Below are positions 15,419 through 23,139 of a stretch of DNA of 27,987 bases, piece by piece; the stretch's first letter is position 1; each line of letters begins with the position of its first letter. This stretch comes from Candidatus Saccharimonadota bacterium (GTDB taxonomy: Bacteria > Patescibacteriota > Saccharimonadia > QS-5-54-17). Under the pieces are notes generated by a model. It searched no databases. It was not told the origin of the DNA and was given only the letters and a program-made list of their open reading frames with translations. The DNA lies in the NCBI GenBank assembly GCA_007131065.1, contig SLRF01000021.1, forward strand, positions 1 to 27,987. The letters are read 5' to 3'. Position numbers and translations under genes: made by a program.

Positions 15419-15447
15419 ACGCTACCGACCCGTCCCTGTTTTGTCAA
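15419..15447 (-). promoter_or_regulatory. Promoter of the DHH-like gene, probable leaderless start
   Basis: On the minus strand a perfect TTGACA (15447-15442) is followed by a 17-nt spacer and TAGCGT (15424-15419), then 7 nt and the ATG at 15411. Transcription would begin at or within a base or two of the start codon. It is divergent from the rpsT promoter about 40 bp away. Confidence 0.7.
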
Positions 15448-15458
15448 TCACACAACAC

Positions 15459-15487
15459 TTTACAAACACACTGTTATTCCGTATAGT
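15459..15487 (+). promoter_or_regulatory. Sigma-70 promoter for rpsT
   Basis: TTTACA (15459-15464), a 17-nt spacer and TATAGT (15482-15487) lie 43 bp before the rpsT ATG. A leader of about 35 nt with a weak GAGG ribosome-binding site (15517-15520) follows. It is back-to-back with the promoter of the DHH-like gene. Confidence 0.7.
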
Positions 15488-15530
15488 CTAAGTTTGACAA
15501 ATTTAGAAGCTAAGTCGAGGTTTAAACACT

Positions 15531-15977
15531 ATGCCTATTATCAAATCTGCCGCGAAACGCATGCGGCAAAACTCTAAGCGCGCAACTATCAACAACCGTT
15601 ACCGCAAGCAAATGCGCGATGCTATCAAACAAGTAACGACCGATGTCGCTAACGGAGACAAGAAATCTGCCAGCGCAAACCTGTCTCTAGCCCAGAAAGC
15701 TATAGACAAAGCGGTAAAACAGGGCATCTTGCACAAAAATACCGCCTCTCGACGCAAAGCTCGTCTTGCTAAGTTAGTAGAGAGTACCTCTAGTAAGTCC
15801 GCAACAAAAACTACCGCAAAGAAACCTGCAAAGAAGGCGCCTGCAAAGAAAACTCCAGCGAAAAAGACTGCTACCAAGAAGGCACCGGCCAAGAAGCCTG
15901 CTACGAAAAAGACTGCTACCAAGAAAGCGCCGGCCAAGAAGCCTGCTACGAAAAAGTCCACCAAGAAAAGTTCTTAG
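15531..15977 (+). CDS. rpsT: 30S ribosomal protein S20 with a histone H1-like C-terminal tail
   Basis: The product has 148 residues against about 87 for typical S20. Residues 1-86 are the S20 three-helix bundle (MPIIKSAAKRMRQNSKRATINNRYRKQ, then AQKAIDKAVKQGILHKNTASRRKARLAKLV), which binds 16S rRNA. Residues 87-148 are a Lys/Ala/Pro/Thr tail of KKAPAKK and KKTATKK units resembling histone H1, Hc1 or AlgP tails, encoded partly by a 45-bp tandem repeat. Such a tail could bind rRNA more strongly or interact with DNA. It has its own promoter and converges with holA across 32 bp with no clear terminator. Confidence 0.95.
   Translation: MPIIKSAAKRMRQNSKRATINNRYRKQMRDAIKQVTTDVANGDKKSASANLSLAQKAIDKAVKQGILHKNTASRRKARLAKLVESTSSKSATKTTAKKPAKKAPAKKTPAKKTATKKAPAKKPATKKTATKKAPAKKPATKKSTKKSS
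15867..15956 (+). repeat. 45-bp tandem repeat, two copies, in the rpsT tail
   Basis: Units 15867-15911 and 15912-15956 differ at two bases, both silent third-codon positions. Each encodes the same 15 residues, TATKKAPAKKPATKK. The near identity points to a recent duplication that lengthened the basic tail. Confidence 0.85.
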
Positions 15978-16009
15978 AGATAATCCTGCAAAATTTCGTA
16001 CTATACGAC

Positions 16010-16945
16010 TTAGACCTTGCTTAGTTCGCCTATATCTACTACCGCCTGCTCCAGTAGCGTTCGTGGCTCTATGTGATGGGTAGTTTTCATCTGATAATCC
16101 AAAGCTATTACTGTCTTATATACATTAACTAACGCATCGAAACGCATCCGGCGCGTTATCTTACGAGACTTGCTAACCACATAAGGGTTCATCTTGTGCT
16201 TACTAGCAATCTCTCTATCGCTCATCCCGCTCTCGCTAGCCACTATTATTAAATTACGTACTTGCCAGCTGATCATAGTTAAAATTTCCAATTCATGGAT
16301 GTTTTGCGCACGAAGATCATCAAAACACTCTATCGCCTGCTGTGTCTTGCCGGTGCCCATAGCATCGAGCAGTTCGAATATGGTCCGTTTGGGGCTCGGT
16401 GATATCAACTGACGTATGGTATCTTCATTCGCCCTATCGACACCTTTTAGTTTGTCTAGCTCCTTATCAAGTCTCCACTGGTCTCCACCTGCCCAATCCA
16501 GCAAAAACCTAGCCGTGCCTTTACCTATATCCAGTTCTCTGTGACGAGCCTGTGACTCTATCCATTGCAGTAGTTGCCGTTCAGATTTTTCGCTGAACTC
16601 CTTGGTATTGGCGTGTTCGCTAAGATATTTATACCACCGCGAACGCTTATCGATATGTTCTTCGTATATAACTGCCACTGTCTTCTCGGGTATTCTTCCG
16701 GCATTATCTAAAATTGCGTCGCGTAAACGCGAATTGTCACTAGCATTCTCTATCACCACTAGGCTACTGTCGGCAAACATCGGCTGAGACGTAAGCGCGG
16801 TAACGACTTCAGATGGATCCGAATCGCTATCAAACCGATACAGCCCAAAGTCCGGATTATCTACCGCTGACCGATATCGCTCTATAAGCTCACGTATCTT
16901 ACTCTTAGCCGCAAAAGTATTATCTCCGTAGAAAAAGTAAACCAT
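16010..16945 (-). CDS. holA: DNA polymerase III delta subunit
   Basis: The 311-residue protein opens with MVYFFYGDNTFAAKSKIREL, the usual HolA start (Y-G-x-[DE] then helix), with LTSQPMFADSSLVVIENAS of the AAA-like domain, WAGGDQWRLDKELDKL and a C-terminal collar with FELLDAMGTGKTQQAIECFDDL. Delta opens the sliding clamp in the clamp loader and has no working ATP site of its own. The gene follows mutM and is separated from it by repeat copy 2, whose head puts TATACC 8 nt before the ATG. AAAGG lies only 2 nt from the ATG, too close for normal initiation. Confidence 0.9.
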   Translation of the reverse strand: MVYFFYGDNTFAAKSKIRELIERYRSAVDNPDFGLYRFDSDSDPSEVVTALTSQPMFADSSLVVIENASDNSRLRDAILDNAGRIPEKTVAVIYEEHIDKRSRWYKYLSEHANTKEFSEKSERQLLQWIESQARHRELDIGKGTARFLLDWAGGDQWRLDKELDKLKGVDRANEDTIRQLISPSPKRTIFELLDAMGTGKTQQAIECFDDLRAQNIHELEILTMISWQVRNLIIVASESGMSDREIASKHKMNPYVVSKSRKITRRMRFDALVNVYKTVIALDYQMKTTHHIEPRTLLEQAVVDIGELSKV

Positions 16946-16948
16946 ACC

Positions 16949-17076
16949 TTTAGGGTATAGGATTTAGGGTATAGGGTATAGTCAGGTTTTAGGTTTTAGT
17001 GGTTAGGTGTTAGTAAATTCATCTATTAAATACTTATTGGCTCATCTATAACCTAAAACCTAAGAACTATCACCTA
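16949..17076 (+). repeat. Dispersed G-rich/inverted repeat element, copy 2
   Basis: The element fills the whole mutM-holA gap. A TAGGGTATAGG head (16951-16961, with further GGG units to 16980) is followed by A at 16984-16994 (AGGTTTTAGGT), B at 17004-17013 (TAGGTGTTAG), an AT-rich spacer, A' at 17051-17061 (exact reverse complement of A) and B' at 17067-17076 (9 of 10 against B). B' contains the mutM stop codon (17074-17076), so the element either inserted precisely at the gene end or supplies the stop. Confidence 0.85.
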
Positions 17077-17943
17077 TTTGCGTTGGCAATTTACACAAAT
17101 ATGAGTACCTCTCCCGGCTACACGAATCTTTTCAATCTCTTCTCCGCATTCGGGACAGGGCAAGCCAGTCCTGTCGAACACCCGCGCATGCTCGAAATAG
17201 CCACCCTTCTCTCCTCTGTGGTTCAAATAATTTCGCAACGTTGTCCCCTCTAGTCGCACTGCAGTGCGGATTATATTGACAATCGAGCTATGTAACTTAG
17301 CGATTTGTTCGTCGTTTAAGTCTATGGCTTTGGTCTCAGGATGAATCTTTGCTAGATGCAACGACTCATCAACATATATATTCCCCAGCCCCGCCACTGT
17401 CGTCTGGTCCAGTAGCAGTGCCTTAATAGGGGCTTTCCTTCCACGTAATTTCTTGCGCAAAACCTCCTCTATGAAGCCCGCCTCTAACGGCTCCTCCCCC
17501 ATACGCATCAGTAACGAGTCTTGCTCGACCTCACCTCTGTCTTTTAGTTTTATCCAGCCGAACTTCCTCTGGTCGTTAAAAAACAGGCGCTTACCGTCGG
17601 AAAAATCGAACACAACCCGAGTGCTCTTATCCGGCAGAGCCGAGACCATGGCTTTAGTGGGGTGGCCTCCACCTTCACGTCCGCCGTCAGGCCTCTCCAG
17701 TATGAGCTGTCCTGTCATCTTCAGGTGTATCAATAAGCTGTAATTTTTACCTACGTCGATTATCAATACTTTGCCCCTGCGTCTTAGGCCCACAATCTCC
17801 TGATCCAGGAGTAACTCTGTACCCAATGACGAGCTCTCCGGCATCGATGATTCATTAATTATTTCTACTCCGGAAAATATCGAGCCGGTCAGTTCACCCG
17901 CCAAGCCACGCCTAATCGTCTCTACTTCGGGCAGTTCAGGCAC
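17074..17943 (-). CDS. mutM: Formamidopyrimidine-DNA glycosylase (Fpg)
   Basis: The 289-residue product starts (M)PELPEVETIRRGLAGEL, giving the catalytic N-terminal proline (P2) and E3, so the GTG start at 17941-17943 is fixed by chemistry. Other landmarks are the Lys in RRGKVLIIDV, HLKMTGQL, DQTTVAGLGNIYVDESL with the helix-two-turn-helix, and a C-terminal zinc finger with four cysteines (CPECGEE, then HICVNCQRK) and the arginine in AGRGTHIC. Fpg removes 8-oxoguanine and opened purines and cuts the strand. The start overlaps dsbB by 8 bp (GTGCCTGA). Confidence 0.97.
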   Translation of the reverse strand: MPELPEVETIRRGLAGELTGSIFSGVEIINESSMPESSSLGTELLLDQEIVGLRRRGKVLIIDVGKNYSLLIHLKMTGQLILERPDGGREGGGHPTKAMVSALPDKSTRVVFDFSDGKRLFFNDQRKFGWIKLKDRGEVEQDSLLMRMGEEPLEAGFIEEVLRKKLRGRKAPIKALLLDQTTVAGLGNIYVDESLHLAKIHPETKAIDLNDEQIAKLHSSIVNIIRTAVRLEGTTLRNYLNHRGEKGGYFEHARVFDRTGLPCPECGEEIEKIRVAGRGTHICVNCQRK

Positions 17944-18373
17944 GTGTCGCTGTCTTTTTAAGCATGACGAGACAAAATCCCACTACCAAGAAAGCTAGGA
18001 GCGATCCCAGCGGTATCGTGATGAATCCCAGTATGTCTATCTGCCGTTCTATGCAAGATAACGCACTAGCACCGCAGGTATCGGCCACCTGCGGAATCAT
18101 CTGGATACTATAGTGATACGCAGCTATAAATAAGCCGATGACCACTAAAGGTAGCCCGTAATAATACACTGAAAAATCTTTACGCCACAAAGCTACCCCC
18201 AAGATTATAGGTAGTGGAAACATAAATACTCTCTGCCACCAACACAGCTCACAGGGCAAAAGGTTCATAGCCTGAGACAGGAAGAGACTGCCCAGCACTG
18301 CCGCTGTTGAGACTAAGAATGCTGTTTGTAGCCAAAAATCACTACTGTTTAATAGCTGCTTAACTTTATTCAT
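17936..18373 (-). CDS. Disulfide bond formation protein, DsbB/BdbC family
   Basis: The 145-residue protein has four predicted membrane spans, a first periplasmic Cys pair in LLPCELCWWQRV (C41, C44) and a second pair in ADTCGASALSCIERQ (about C99 and C106). This is the DsbB/BdbC layout: it passes electrons from a DsbA-like oxidase to quinone and keeps that oxidase active. No DsbA-like gene is in the window. An AGAGGATGA ribosome-binding region precedes the ATG. It overlaps mutM, so the two are likely cotranscribed. Confidence 0.88.
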   Translation of the reverse strand: MNKVKQLLNSSDFWLQTAFLVSTAAVLGSLFLSQAMNLLPCELCWWQRVFMFPLPIILGVALWRKDFSVYYYGLPLVVIGLFIAAYHYSIQMIPQVADTCGASALSCIERQIDILGFITIPLGSLLAFLVVGFCLVMLKKTATRA

Positions 18374-18421
18374 TCATCCTCTTTTCTAGATTTACAACTA
18401 TGAATACTATACCCTACTTCT

Positions 18422-19345
18422 CTACATACCGGCACGCAAAAAATCTACTACCGCGCTCCGCCATGCTTCGTATCTTCCCCTACTTTCCTCGACAGTCGAA
18501 TCTGTAGTATCGAACAGGACATGCCTTGAATCGCTACCGTCCTGATATACGCCAAGCACTCCAGCTATGGCGTCACGCGTAGGCTCGTCTGTAAGTGCAT
18601 CATAATGAACTGACGTAATTCGCATAGGGTCGACATTCTCAGGATCGCTATCACGCTGATTTCGCTCTCTAGCCATTCGCTTGCGATCCTCCACTAAGGG
18701 ATCGTCATCGGGAAGCGAGCGGTATTCTATATCTTTATCACGTGACAACAATCGATGAGCGGCCTCCGTATCATCTACCGAGAAAAATGCCGGCAAAGCC
18801 AGTCTGGCAAACCTCCTGGAAAGTTCGCGACTCTGAAAACTACGGACCATAACCTGTCGCTCTGTACGGCCGTCTAGATACACTTCTTCGGCATCATTGG
18901 CAACCGCATCTCGGACAAATCTGACAGATATACTACCGCAAAACTTTCTAATTGCCCCCACTCTAGCAATAAACGATATGGATTCAGCAATCGAATCCGA
19001 ATAAAGAACCTTTGATAACTCGGACGGATCTATGCGGTCATCACCTATATATAAACCATCCACTCCGAAACGCACTTGCTCAGGCAGGCTTGTAGCAAAA
19101 TCACTCAACTTATCAAGATCGTCAACAAATTCCCCCATCCAGGCATTTACCATCTCTTTATCATTTCGGTCAAACCGATATTCAGATTCTTCTTGAAGTC
19201 TCAGCCAGTGCTCTGTGACAGCGCGATAACCCTGACCAGTATCTAGAACCGGCACGCCTTTTTCAGCCAAGTGCCTACCTACCGTGCCCTTGCCAGATCC
19301 GGCCGGACCATCTCCGGTGTGTACTAATACCTCGTATCTTCCCAT
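18422..19345 (-). CDS. Cytidylate kinase-like P-loop NMP kinase, enlarged
   Basis: The 307-residue protein carries a P-loop GDGPAGSGKGT at the N-terminus, VLDTGQGYRAVTEHWL (compare L-D-T-G-x-x-Y-R in Cmk), EVYLDGRTERQVM (compare L-D-G-R-D-I-G), and RERNQRDSDPENVDPMRI (compare the R-D-x-x-D-S-x-R lid region). These fit cytidylate kinase, which makes CDP and dCDP. The typical length is about 225, so roughly 80 extra residues are spread through the NMP-binding region and the C-terminus. It could be the organism's only Cmk or a related small-molecule kinase. AAGGTG lies about 9 nt before the ATG. It sits between polA and dsbB. Confidence 0.6.
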   Translation of the reverse strand: MGRYEVLVHTGDGPAGSGKGTVGRHLAEKGVPVLDTGQGYRAVTEHWLRLQEESEYRFDRNDKEMVNAWMGEFVDDLDKLSDFATSLPEQVRFGVDGLYIGDDRIDPSELSKVLYSDSIAESISFIARVGAIRKFCGSISVRFVRDAVANDAEEVYLDGRTERQVMVRSFQSRELSRRFARLALPAFFSVDDTEAAHRLLSRDKDIEYRSLPDDDPLVEDRKRMARERNQRDSDPENVDPMRITSVHYDALTDEPTRDAIAGVLGVYQDGSDSRHVLFDTTDSTVEESRGRYEAWRSAVVDFLRAGM

Positions 19346-19417
19346 TCATCAACACCTTGTTAGTTAATTATGATAGTAGTGCATGTAGCTTACAGGTTGC
19401 AAACATGTTAATCCGCT

Positions 19418-21958
19418 CTAAACATCCTGCCAGGTTTTGCCCACACTAGTATCCACCACCAAGTCGACATCGATTTCCGGAGCCGCCGACTCCATAGCGT
19501 CCTTCAGTAGCCTTGCGACATCACCACTCTTCGACTCTGGGCACTCCACCAATATCGAGTCGTGGACCTGCATAATCTGCCAGCAATCCTCATCTAATCT
19601 CTTATCCGCCTCTATCATGGCTAGCTTCATAATATCGGCCTCTGTTCCCTGTATAGGCATATTCATGGCTGCTCGCTCTGCCGCGGCTCTCACCATATAG
19701 TTACTCGAGCGAATATCCGGCATCGGACGCCTGCGACCAAACATTGTCTCCACATAGCCTTGTTCGTGAGCTTGTTTCTTTAGCCCTTCTAGATACTCGT
19801 ACAGCTGTGGTCGCAATGAGAAATACTTTTTAATAAAATCCGCAGCCTCTTCCCTGCTCATTTCGGTAGAAACCGACAATCCGTGCGCACTCATCCCGTA
19901 CATCACCCCGAAATTCACCGCCTTAGCATTATAGCGTTGCTCCTTTGAGACATCTTTTAGTTCAACACCGTAAAGATCGGCAGCAGTTTGCGCATGGATA
20001 TCGCGTCCCTTGCTGAACGTATCAAGCATGTGTTCGTCTCCACTGAGATGAGCAGCTAGCCGCAGTTCAAATTGAGAGTAATCGGCGCTTACTAAGACGT
20101 TGCCTTTCTCCGCTGTGAACGCCTTGCGAATAGCTCTGCCCTCTTCTGTTCGCACCGGAATATTCTGCAAATTCGGATGCAAGCTAGACAGCCTGCCGGT
20201 CTGAGCAACAGTTTGCGTCAAAGTGGTATGCAGGCGACTGTTTTCATCTACCAGCTTAGGCAATGCATCGATATAAGTACTCTTAAGTTTAGTGAGTTCA
20301 CGATAGCGGCTTATTAGATCCACTATCGGGTGTAGGCTCCGTAATTTATCCAACTCGCTAGCTCCCGTAGAATAGCCTGACTTGGTCTTTTTGATTCCAG
20401 CGGATGAAAGCCCTAGTTCGTCAAACAGCACTACTTGGAGTTGTTTTGGTGAGTTAATGTTAAATTCACGCCCAGCCTCCTTGTATATGTCATGCTCGAG
20501 GGCCTGAATACGTTCTGTAAAATCCTGGCTCATTTTATCTAGATAATCTATATCAAGTTTCATACCTCGTTGTTCAATCCGCGCTAGCACCGGCAATATC
20601 GGCCATTCTATATCGTCTAAAACTCCCTTGAGCTTTGGCGAATCATTTAATTGCTCGTTATATTTATCATGTAGCAACCACAGAGCACTAACCCAACTTC
20701 CCATGTCCTCCTCATTAGCATCATCTCTTCTGTCCAGGTCAACGATACTTAGGCCCAACTCGTCGGCTGCTAATGCGGAAAGCTCCTGCTGTCGTAGTAG
20801 CGGATTGAGCACAAATGCGGCTATCATCACGTCCAGTGACACTTCCGGCTCAGAATCGAAGCGTTTTATATCCTCTTTGACGTGATAGCCTATTATTCGA
20901 TCGACTTTCACATTGGCAACCGGCACTAAAAACGCCCGTTTCTTATCAGAGCTCACCAAGGCCAAATTATCCAATGTTACGACTACCGCCTCTTCGAGCG
21001 AAAGATTATCGTCTGTTCTCTGGATCGAAACCGGCGAAAAATCCGATTTTTCAGGTTGCTCTGCAAACAGACCTGGCTGAGGACGCATCCATTCCGGGAG
21101 CTCACCTTGTAAGCGACGAAAATTAAGTTCAGAAAAAAGCTCTGCTATAGCGGAGGGCTCGCAGTCCTGGACAGCTGCCGCCTCTAAGTCTAGCTCTATC
21201 GGTAGATCGCACACTATCTCTACAAGCTCTCGGCTTAGATACGCCATCTCTCGGTCATTCTCTAGCTTGGTCCGCACCGCACCTTTAACCTTGCCCAGAT
21301 TCTCATAGACCCCGTCTAGCGAGCCGAAATCGGCAATTAACTGCCTGGCGGTCTTTTCTCCAACCCCTGCTACTCCGGGTATATTATCGCTAGGATCACC
21401 GCGCAATGCTTTATAGTCTATAAATTGCTGCGGAGTCATATCGTACTCCTCCCGCAAGCGCGCCTCGTCATAATTTATCGTGACGCTAAGACCTTTTTTC
21501 AGTGCCAGCACTGAAGTGTGTCCATTTACGAGCTGAAGCGTATCTAAATCGCTGGTCACTAACACTACATCAATGCCCTTGTCTTTTGCCTGCTCGCGCA
21601 ACGTGCCCATGATGTCGTCGGCTTCATATTCATCAATTTCCATGAACGGCCATGAAAAAGCCTCGCACAATCTCCGTACATCCGGTATCTGCTCTCTGAG
21701 GTCTTCCGGCATCGGCTTACGGTTGGATTTGTACTCCTCATATAGCTTGCATCTTGAGCCGGTATTTGTCTTCGACATATCCCACGCCACTACCACATAA
21801 TCAGGCTTGAGCTCATTCAGTATTCGTAGCGCCATCATTGCGAATCCGTATGTTGCTCCAGTCGGTCGGCCTTCGCGATTATTGAGATGAGTCATCGCAT
21901 AGTAACCCCTGTAAAGAACGCTCTTGCCGTCTATAACTACTAGCTTTTTTCTGCTCAT
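19418..21958 (-). CDS. polA: DNA polymerase I, proofreading domain apparently inactive
   Basis: The protein has 846 residues. Residues 1-290 are the 5'-3' nuclease (VVIDGKSVLYRGYYAM, EADDIMGTL, TSDLDTLQLV, RGDPSDNIPGVAGVGEKTA). Residues 310-470 hold a degenerate 3'-5' exonuclease-like domain: the D-x-E motif is absent where EEAVVVTLDNLALV is found. The polymerase follows with motif A DYSQFELRLAAHLSGD, motif B RYNAKAVNFGVMYG and motif C QVHDSILVE. It fills gaps and removes RNA primers. As in Taq or Bst Pol I, proofreading is probably absent. A strong AGGAG precedes the ATG, with a perfect -10 box about 40 nt upstream. Confidence 0.97.
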   Translation of the reverse strand: MSRKKLVVIDGKSVLYRGYYAMTHLNNREGRPTGATYGFAMMALRILNELKPDYVVVAWDMSKTNTGSRCKLYEEYKSNRKPMPEDLREQIPDVRRLCEAFSWPFMEIDEYEADDIMGTLREQAKDKGIDVVLVTSDLDTLQLVNGHTSVLALKKGLSVTINYDEARLREEYDMTPQQFIDYKALRGDPSDNIPGVAGVGEKTARQLIADFGSLDGVYENLGKVKGAVRTKLENDREMAYLSRELVEIVCDLPIELDLEAAAVQDCEPSAIAELFSELNFRRLQGELPEWMRPQPGLFAEQPEKSDFSPVSIQRTDDNLSLEEAVVVTLDNLALVSSDKKRAFLVPVANVKVDRIIGYHVKEDIKRFDSEPEVSLDVMIAAFVLNPLLRQQELSALAADELGLSIVDLDRRDDANEEDMGSWVSALWLLHDKYNEQLNDSPKLKGVLDDIEWPILPVLARIEQRGMKLDIDYLDKMSQDFTERIQALEHDIYKEAGREFNINSPKQLQVVLFDELGLSSAGIKKTKSGYSTGASELDKLRSLHPIVDLISRYRELTKLKSTYIDALPKLVDENSRLHTTLTQTVAQTGRLSSLHPNLQNIPVRTEEGRAIRKAFTAEKGNVLVSADYSQFELRLAAHLSGDEHMLDTFSKGRDIHAQTAADLYGVELKDVSKEQRYNAKAVNFGVMYGMSAHGLSVSTEMSREEAADFIKKYFSLRPQLYEYLEGLKKQAHEQGYVETMFGRRRPMPDIRSSNYMVRAAAERAAMNMPIQGTEADIMKLAMIEADKRLDEDCWQIMQVHDSILVECPESKSGDVARLLKDAMESAAPEIDVDLVVDTSVGKTWQDV

Positions 21959-22000
21959 GATTCTCCTATTGCTGTCTCGCGACCTTCTCTTCTAGGAGAG

Positions 22001-22006
22001 ATTATA
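22001..22006 (-). promoter_or_regulatory. -10 box for polA
   Basis: TATAAT on the minus strand lies 42 nt before the polA ATG, inside the 72-bp rpoD-polA gap. The bases before it (CTG) resemble an extended -10, and the -35 region is weak. A short imperfect hairpin, CTCTCCTAGAAGAG, lies in the resulting leader. It suggests polA can be expressed separately from dnaG-rpoD. Confidence 0.5.
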
Positions 22007-22030
22007 CAGACCGATACGCCCAGTCTATAA

Positions 22031-23119
22031 CTACCCTAGATAGTCTTTGAGGTCTCTAGATTCACGATTCTTGCGTAGCTTGGCCAGGGCCTTGGCTTCT
22101 ATCTGCCTGATGCGCTCACGCGTCACACCGAACTCCTGACCTACTTCCTCGAGCGTATGAGTGCGTCCATCTTCCAGGCCGAAACGCATCTTCAGTATCT
22201 TCTGTTCTCGTGGCGTAAGTATGTCCAACATGACATTGACGTGCTCTTTGAGTAACTGCTGGGTCGCCGACTCTTCAGGAGTATCTGAATCTTCATCCTC
22301 TATGAAGTCACCTAGCTTGGAGTCTTCCTCCTCATCCCTTACCGGGGCGTCTAGAGAAGAGATGTCTTGCTTGATCTTCATGATGTGGTCGACTTTATCT
22401 ACCTCCATCTCCATCTCTTTGGCTATCTCCTCGTTGGTGGGCTCTCTACCCATCTCCTGAGTCATGCGCCGCTGTGTGCGCATCAATTTATTGATCGTTT
22501 CTACCATGTGCACCGGTATGCGAATGGTTCTGGCCTGGTCGGCAATAGCCCTAGTTATAGCCTGGCGAATCCACCACGTAGCATAAGTGGAGAATTTAAA
22601 CCCTCTGGTAGGGTCGAACTTCTCTACCGCACGCAACAGCCCGGTATTGCCCTCCTGAATCAGGTCTAATAGATCGAGACCTCGACCAACATACTTTTTA
22701 GCAATAGAGACGACTAGGCGCATATTGGCTTCCGCCATCTGATCTTTTGCCTCTTTATCACCTTCTGTCACACGAGTAGCCAATGCTACCTCTTCTTCCG
22801 TGCTCAAAAGCGGAATTTTGCCGATTTCACGCAAGTACAATCTCACTGAGTCGTCGGCTATGTCGTCTATGTATGCGTCGTCTGACTCTTCTTCTTCGTC
22901 TTCGTCCTCCCACGCAGTGCCCTTTTCATTTATAAGTTCTACTCCAGCATCGATTAAATCGGCGTGTAGCTGATCCAGCACCTCAAGGTTGTCGTCAGTT
23001 TCAGGTATAAATTTTATGACTTCTTTGTAGTCTATATATCCTTGACTTTTACCTTTTTTAAGCAGTTTATCTGCCGCTTCTTCTGGTAATATATCTTCCT
23101 TCTTGCTCTGCTTTGGCAA
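22031..23119 (-). CDS. rpoD: RNA polymerase primary sigma factor (sigma-70)
   Basis: The 362-residue protein has a region 1.1-like N-terminus, region 1.2 (DDSVRLYLREIGKIPLLSTEEE), regions 2.1-2.4 (ANMRLVVSIAKKYVGRGLDLLDLIQEGN, KFSTYATWWIRQAITRAI), region 3, and region 4.2 (TLEEVGQEFGVTRERIRQIEAKALAKLR). Region 2.4 is standard, consistent with the TATAAT-type boxes seen in the window. The start is TTG at 23117-23119 behind GAGAGGGG, with no better in-frame ATG. It lies 20 bp after dnaG, the classical primase-sigma pair, without rpsU. Confidence 0.98.
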   Translation of the reverse strand: MPKQSKKEDILPEEAADKLLKKGKSQGYIDYKEVIKFIPETDDNLEVLDQLHADLIDAGVELINEKGTAWEDEDEEEESDDAYIDDIADDSVRLYLREIGKIPLLSTEEEVALATRVTEGDKEAKDQMAEANMRLVVSIAKKYVGRGLDLLDLIQEGNTGLLRAVEKFDPTRGFKFSTYATWWIRQAITRAIADQARTIRIPVHMVETINKLMRTQRRMTQEMGREPTNEEIAKEMEMEVDKVDHIMKIKQDISSLDAPVRDEEEDSKLGDFIEDEDSDTPEESATQQLLKEHVNVMLDILTPREQKILKMRFGLEDGRTHTLEEVGQEFGVTRERIRQIEAKALAKLRKNRESRDLKDYLG

Positions 23120-23139
23120 AGTAATCCCCTCTCTAATTG

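Noticed and set aside
15599..15964. Minus-strand open frame of hydrophobic Phe/Val/Ala repeats opposite rpsT
   Set aside because: It is the exact antisense of the Lys/Ala-rich S20 tail, whose AAG/GCC codons read as hydrophobic residues on the other strand.
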